Below, piece by piece: positions 24,536 through 26,827 of a DNA stretch of 26,827 nucleotides; position 1 is the stretch's first letter, and each line of letters starts with the position of its first letter. A program made the translations under genes and the position numbers. The DNA comes from an uncultured Coprococcus sp. (lineage in GTDB: Bacteria > Bacillota_A > Clostridia > Lachnospirales > Lachnospiraceae): contig CAAGAB010000126.1 of the NCBI GenBank assembly GCA_900767685.1, positions 1-26,827 on the forward strand, given 5' to 3'. The notes beneath the pieces are model-generated. The model worked only from the letters and a program-made list of their open reading frames with translations, made no database searches and had not been told where the DNA came from.

Positions 24536-25390
24536 TTAACCCTTTACAGCTCCACTTGTCATACCAGCAACGATATTCTTTGCCAGGCACAAGTAAACTA
24601 TGATAACTGGGAGGATTGAACATGCGATGAACATGTAAACCTGACCCATATCAAACTTAAGGAAGTCAGCTCCACGAAGAAGTGCTATCAGGATAGGCAG
24701 TGTCTTCTTGTTGTCTTTCTTAAGAATAAGAGCTGGTGTGAAGTAGTTATTCCAGCTTGATACGAATGAGAAGATTGCCTGTACCGCGATAGATGGCTTC
24801 ATAAGTGGAAGCGCTATCTGATTGAAGATACGGAACTCTCCTGCACCGTCTATACGTGATGACTCAAGCAGCTCCTTCGGAAGTCCTGCGTCCATGGACT
24901 GCTTCATGTAGAAGAATACTACAGGTGAAGCAATTGCTGGAACGATCAGCGGAATAAAGCTGTCCATAAGTCCCATCTTGTCAACCAACTGAACGAAACC
25001 TAGTGCAGTTACCTGTGTAGGAATCATCATGATTGCAAGTATGAATGTAAATATTGCCTTCTTCAACTTGAAATCGTATGCATAGATTGCAAACGCTGTT
25101 ACTGTTGAGAAGTACGTACATAAGAATGCTGTACATGCAGCAACTATAAAACTGTTAAGCAAGCCTGTAAATATAGGCTGCGTTCCATGGATAATATTTT
25201 TGAAGTTCTTAGCTGCGTACTTACTTGGGATCATGGTGAATCCACGGTTAAGCTCAGCATTCGATCTTGTCGCATTTATAAAAAGTACATAGAACCAGAA
25301 CAGACAAAGAATCGTGATAATTACGAATACTGTATATGCAATGATTCGCCTTGTCTTGACTGGTAAACCTCTTTCTTTCTTTCCGTCCAT
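24536..25390 (-). CDS. carbohydrate ABC transporter permease, MalG type
   Basis: 284 residues from the ATG at 25390, which has AAAGGGGG at proper spacing; the ATG at 25396 directly abuts that site. Six transmembrane segments are expected, and clear ones lie near 12-34, 70-95 and 105-125. The EAA loop is LLESSRIDGAGEFRIFNQIA followed by LPLMKPS, typical of MalG/LacG-type sugar importers (CUT1 family). A pairing permease lies just upstream with the stop codon touching this gene's ribosome binding site. The C-terminus IVAGMTSGAVKG is typical. The transported sugar cannot be read from the permeases. Confidence 0.95.
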   Translation of the reverse strand: MDGKKERGLPVKTRRIIAYTVFVIITILCLFWFYVLFINATRSNAELNRGFTMIPSKYAAKNFKNIIHGTQPIFTGLLNSFIVAACTAFLCTYFSTVTAFAIYAYDFKLKKAIFTFILAIMMIPTQVTALGFVQLVDKMGLMDSFIPLIVPAIASPVVFFYMKQSMDAGLPKELLESSRIDGAGEFRIFNQIALPLMKPSIAVQAIFSFVSSWNNYFTPALILKKDNKKTLPILIALLRGADFLKFDMGQVYMFIACSILPVIIVYLCLAKNIVAGMTSGAVKG

Positions 25391-25404
25391 ATTCATCCCC
25401 CTTT

Positions 25405-26319
25405 CTACTTCTCGGTCTGCTTATTCATTCTGAATACAATCATACTCAAGATACCGGTTATAACGAACATGAATACGGAAAGGGCACCGCCCATACCATA
25501 ATTCTTACTGAACAAGTGCTTGTTCAGCGCCATGATAAGTGTCATGGTTGTGTTCTTTGGACCACCAGAACCGTTTGTCAGAATCTGTGGAACATCGAAC
25601 ATCTGGAGACCACCGATAAGAGATGTAATCATAACATATACCAAGATTGGTCTCAGTATAGGAAGTGTGATCTTGAAGAATACCTGGTTAGATGTAGCTC
25701 CATCCACCTCGGCTGCCTCATAAAGTGACGTGTCAATTCCAAGCATACCTGCCAGAAGAAGGATAGTTGTATTACCAAACCACATCAAGAAGTTCATGAA
25801 TGCAACAAGTGTTCTTGCTGAGCCTGTATGTCCAAGGAAATCATACGGCTTTCCCTCAGCTATTACTCCCATGCTCTGTAACATGCCATTGATAGGACCT
25901 ACCTTGGAGAACAGAGCAAAGAACAGCATCGCAAAAGCAGATGCCATGATCAGGTTTGGAAGATATATAACCGTCTGGAAGAATGCCTTTCCTTTGAGTT
26001 TCAGGCTTGGGTTAGCAAACCATGAAGCAAGGAGAAGTGAAACAAAGATCTGTGGGACGAATCCCATGATCCACATAATCATTGTGTTTCCAAAATATGT
26101 CCAGATACTTCCGTTCTTGAACATACTAACATAGTTGTCCAATCCCACCGGTTCAGGACCAATCTCCATAATTCCATCAAAGAAGTGCTTAAAGAAACTG
26201 TTATATATAGTTGAGCACAGTGGAATCAACTGGAAAATTATGAAAACAACCGCAAACGGAATCAAGAAAAAGTATCCCCAACGGTTATAGCGTACTATGT
26301 TGCCTTTTTTACTTTTCAT
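25405..26319 (-). CDS. carbohydrate ABC transporter permease, MalF type
   Basis: 304 residues. The N-terminus YNRWGYFFLIPFAVVFIIFQ begins the first of about six membrane segments. The EAA loop is LYEAAEVDGATSNQVFFKIT followed by LPILRP, typical of the MalF/LacF partner of CUT1 sugar importers. GGGAGG precedes the start. It pairs with the MalG-type permease and, with the solute-binding protein gene upstream, forms the importer. No ATPase gene is visible here; such operons often use a shared MsmK-type ATPase encoded elsewhere. Confidence 0.95.
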   Translation of the reverse strand: MKSKKGNIVRYNRWGYFFLIPFAVVFIIFQLIPLCSTIYNSFFKHFFDGIMEIGPEPVGLDNYVSMFKNGSIWTYFGNTMIMWIMGFVPQIFVSLLLASWFANPSLKLKGKAFFQTVIYLPNLIMASAFAMLFFALFSKVGPINGMLQSMGVIAEGKPYDFLGHTGSARTLVAFMNFLMWFGNTTILLLAGMLGIDTSLYEAAEVDGATSNQVFFKITLPILRPILVYVMITSLIGGLQMFDVPQILTNGSGGPKNTTMTLIMALNKHLFSKNYGMGGALSVFMFVITGILSMIVFRMNKQTEK

Positions 26320-26351
26320 TCTATAACCTCCCTAGTAAAGTCTGTATGAGC

Positions 26352-26391
26352 ATAAAAAACGTGCCCGTCTGGCACCTGCCAGACAGGCACG
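26352..26391 (-). terminator. internal terminator/attenuator between binding-protein and permease genes
   Basis: On the minus strand an almost perfect hairpin (plus arms 26360-26374 and 26377-26391; outer CGTGCC/GGCACG, inner TCTGGCA/TGCCAGA, one mismatch) runs into TTTTTT. It lies 41 nt after the binding-protein stop and before the MalF-type gene. Such a site usually lets the binding protein be made in excess over the permeases. Confidence 0.85.
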
Positions 26392-26431
26392 CGTATAATA
26401 CTATGCTTGTGTTATACAGACCTAATATTGA

Positions 26432-26827
26432 TTACTCTACTGTGATTGCTGGATACTTTGTAGCAACATCCTGCTTGAATGCCTCAATAGCCTCATCGTA
26501 TGTAGCGTACTGACCTGTGAAGTAATCCTTCATAGCTTTCTGGAATGACTCATTGCATCCCTGATCGTAAGCTGAGATGTTAGAAAGGTCGATCTTCTCA
26601 ACACCTGCGCAGAACATACCGATTGGGTTCTGTCCGCCAAGTACTGCATCACCATATGATGTATCAGCAGCCATAGCATCCATAGCTGGCTTGTTGTTTA
26701 CGAAGTCGTTATCATCCTTAACTATCGCTGTCATGATATCTGTATCTGTTGTAAGTTTTCTCATGATATCAGCAACAAGTGTTGGGTTGTCTGTACCTGT
26801 AGCACCACAGATCCAAGTACCGCCCCA
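26432..26827 (-). CDS. extracellular sugar-binding protein of the ABC importer, C-terminal part (cut by window edge)
   Basis: The frame is open from the window edge: the last 131 codons of a solute-binding protein, reading from about WGGTWICGATGTDNPTLVAD through to KQDVATKYPAITVE. The internal ATG at 26764 is not the true start. The region fits the C-terminal lobe of a CUT1-type (family 1) extracellular binding protein: helices with LTTDTDIMTAIVKDDNDFVN and FQKAMKDYFTGQYATYDEAI, the latter being the usual last-helix region. Position upstream of MalF/MalG permeases supports this. The lipobox and the sugar-contacting residues lie mostly outside the window. Confidence 0.9.
   Translation of the reverse strand, partial: WGGTWICGATGTDNPTLVADIMRKLTTDTDIMTAIVKDDNDFVNNKPAMDAMAADTSYGDAVLGGQNPIGMFCAGVEKIDLSNISAYDQGCNESFQKAMKDYFTGQYATYDEAIEAFKQDVATKYPAITVE

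Noticed and set aside
26432..26764. Complete 110-aa gene starting at the ATG at 26764
   Set aside because: The frame stays open to the window edge and upstream codons continue a binding-protein-like sequence; this ATG is internal.
1..26827. Mobile elements, prophage or genomic island
   Set aside because: No transposase, integrase, attachment-site duplication or phage gene was seen; the tRNA genes are intact with no flanking repeat of their 3' ends.

Overview
The window looks like a chromosomal segment of a gut-type Lachnospiraceae (Clostridia; Coprococcus/Eubacterium-like). This rests on the dgt-dnaG-rpoD-trmK order, class A RNase P RNA, strong AAGGAGG-type ribosome binding sites, tRNA genes without encoded CCA, a MalFG-type sugar importer next to a YesL/DUF624 protein, and moderate-to-low G+C. 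The genus is an inference. Every protein gene is on the minus strand; only the tRNA genes and rnpB are on the plus strand.

Layout: (1) 1-437 is a tRNA array His-Gln-Lys-Leu, closed by a strong two-way terminator. (2) 565-3565 holds a small acidic-tailed membrane protein, a gap with a 39-bp tandem repeat, and the helicase PcrA, which has an unusual Gly/Ser/Tyr repeat linker. (3) 3688-5391 is an envelope-stress pair, pspA plus a YdjI-like SPFH/zinc-ribbon gene, with a readable promoter. (4) 5678-6631 is a coiled-coil protein. (5) 6889-9966 is a tightly coupled pair, a PEP-synthase-like kinase and a class I amidotransferase. It resembles the glutamine kinase and amidotransferase (Cj1418/Cj1417) that make the phosphoramidate group of Campylobacter capsule, but sits outside any visible capsule locus. 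(6) 10136-11405 is a nitroreductase coupled to a C39/papain-like protein. (7) 11766-12130 is rnpB. (8) 12248-18334 is the replication/transcription block dgt-dnaG-rpoD-trmK plus a shortened nucleoside kinase. (9) 18646-22246 is an ECF sigma factor, an overlapping membrane anti-sigma-like protein and a lipoprotein. (10) 22511-26827 is a PrsA-like foldase lipoprotein, a YesL-family protein, two sugar ABC permeases and the end of a solute-binding protein.

The most interesting element is the kinase-amidotransferase pair at 6889-9966, a candidate phosphoramidate (P-N bond) pathway in a Firmicute. It is separated from the upstream genes by a terminator, and no cytidylyltransferase partner is visible. 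Secondary points are the FUS-like low-complexity linker in PcrA, hairpins that probably set expression ratios in the ABC transporter operon, and an uncharacterised ECF/anti-sigma/lipoprotein module.
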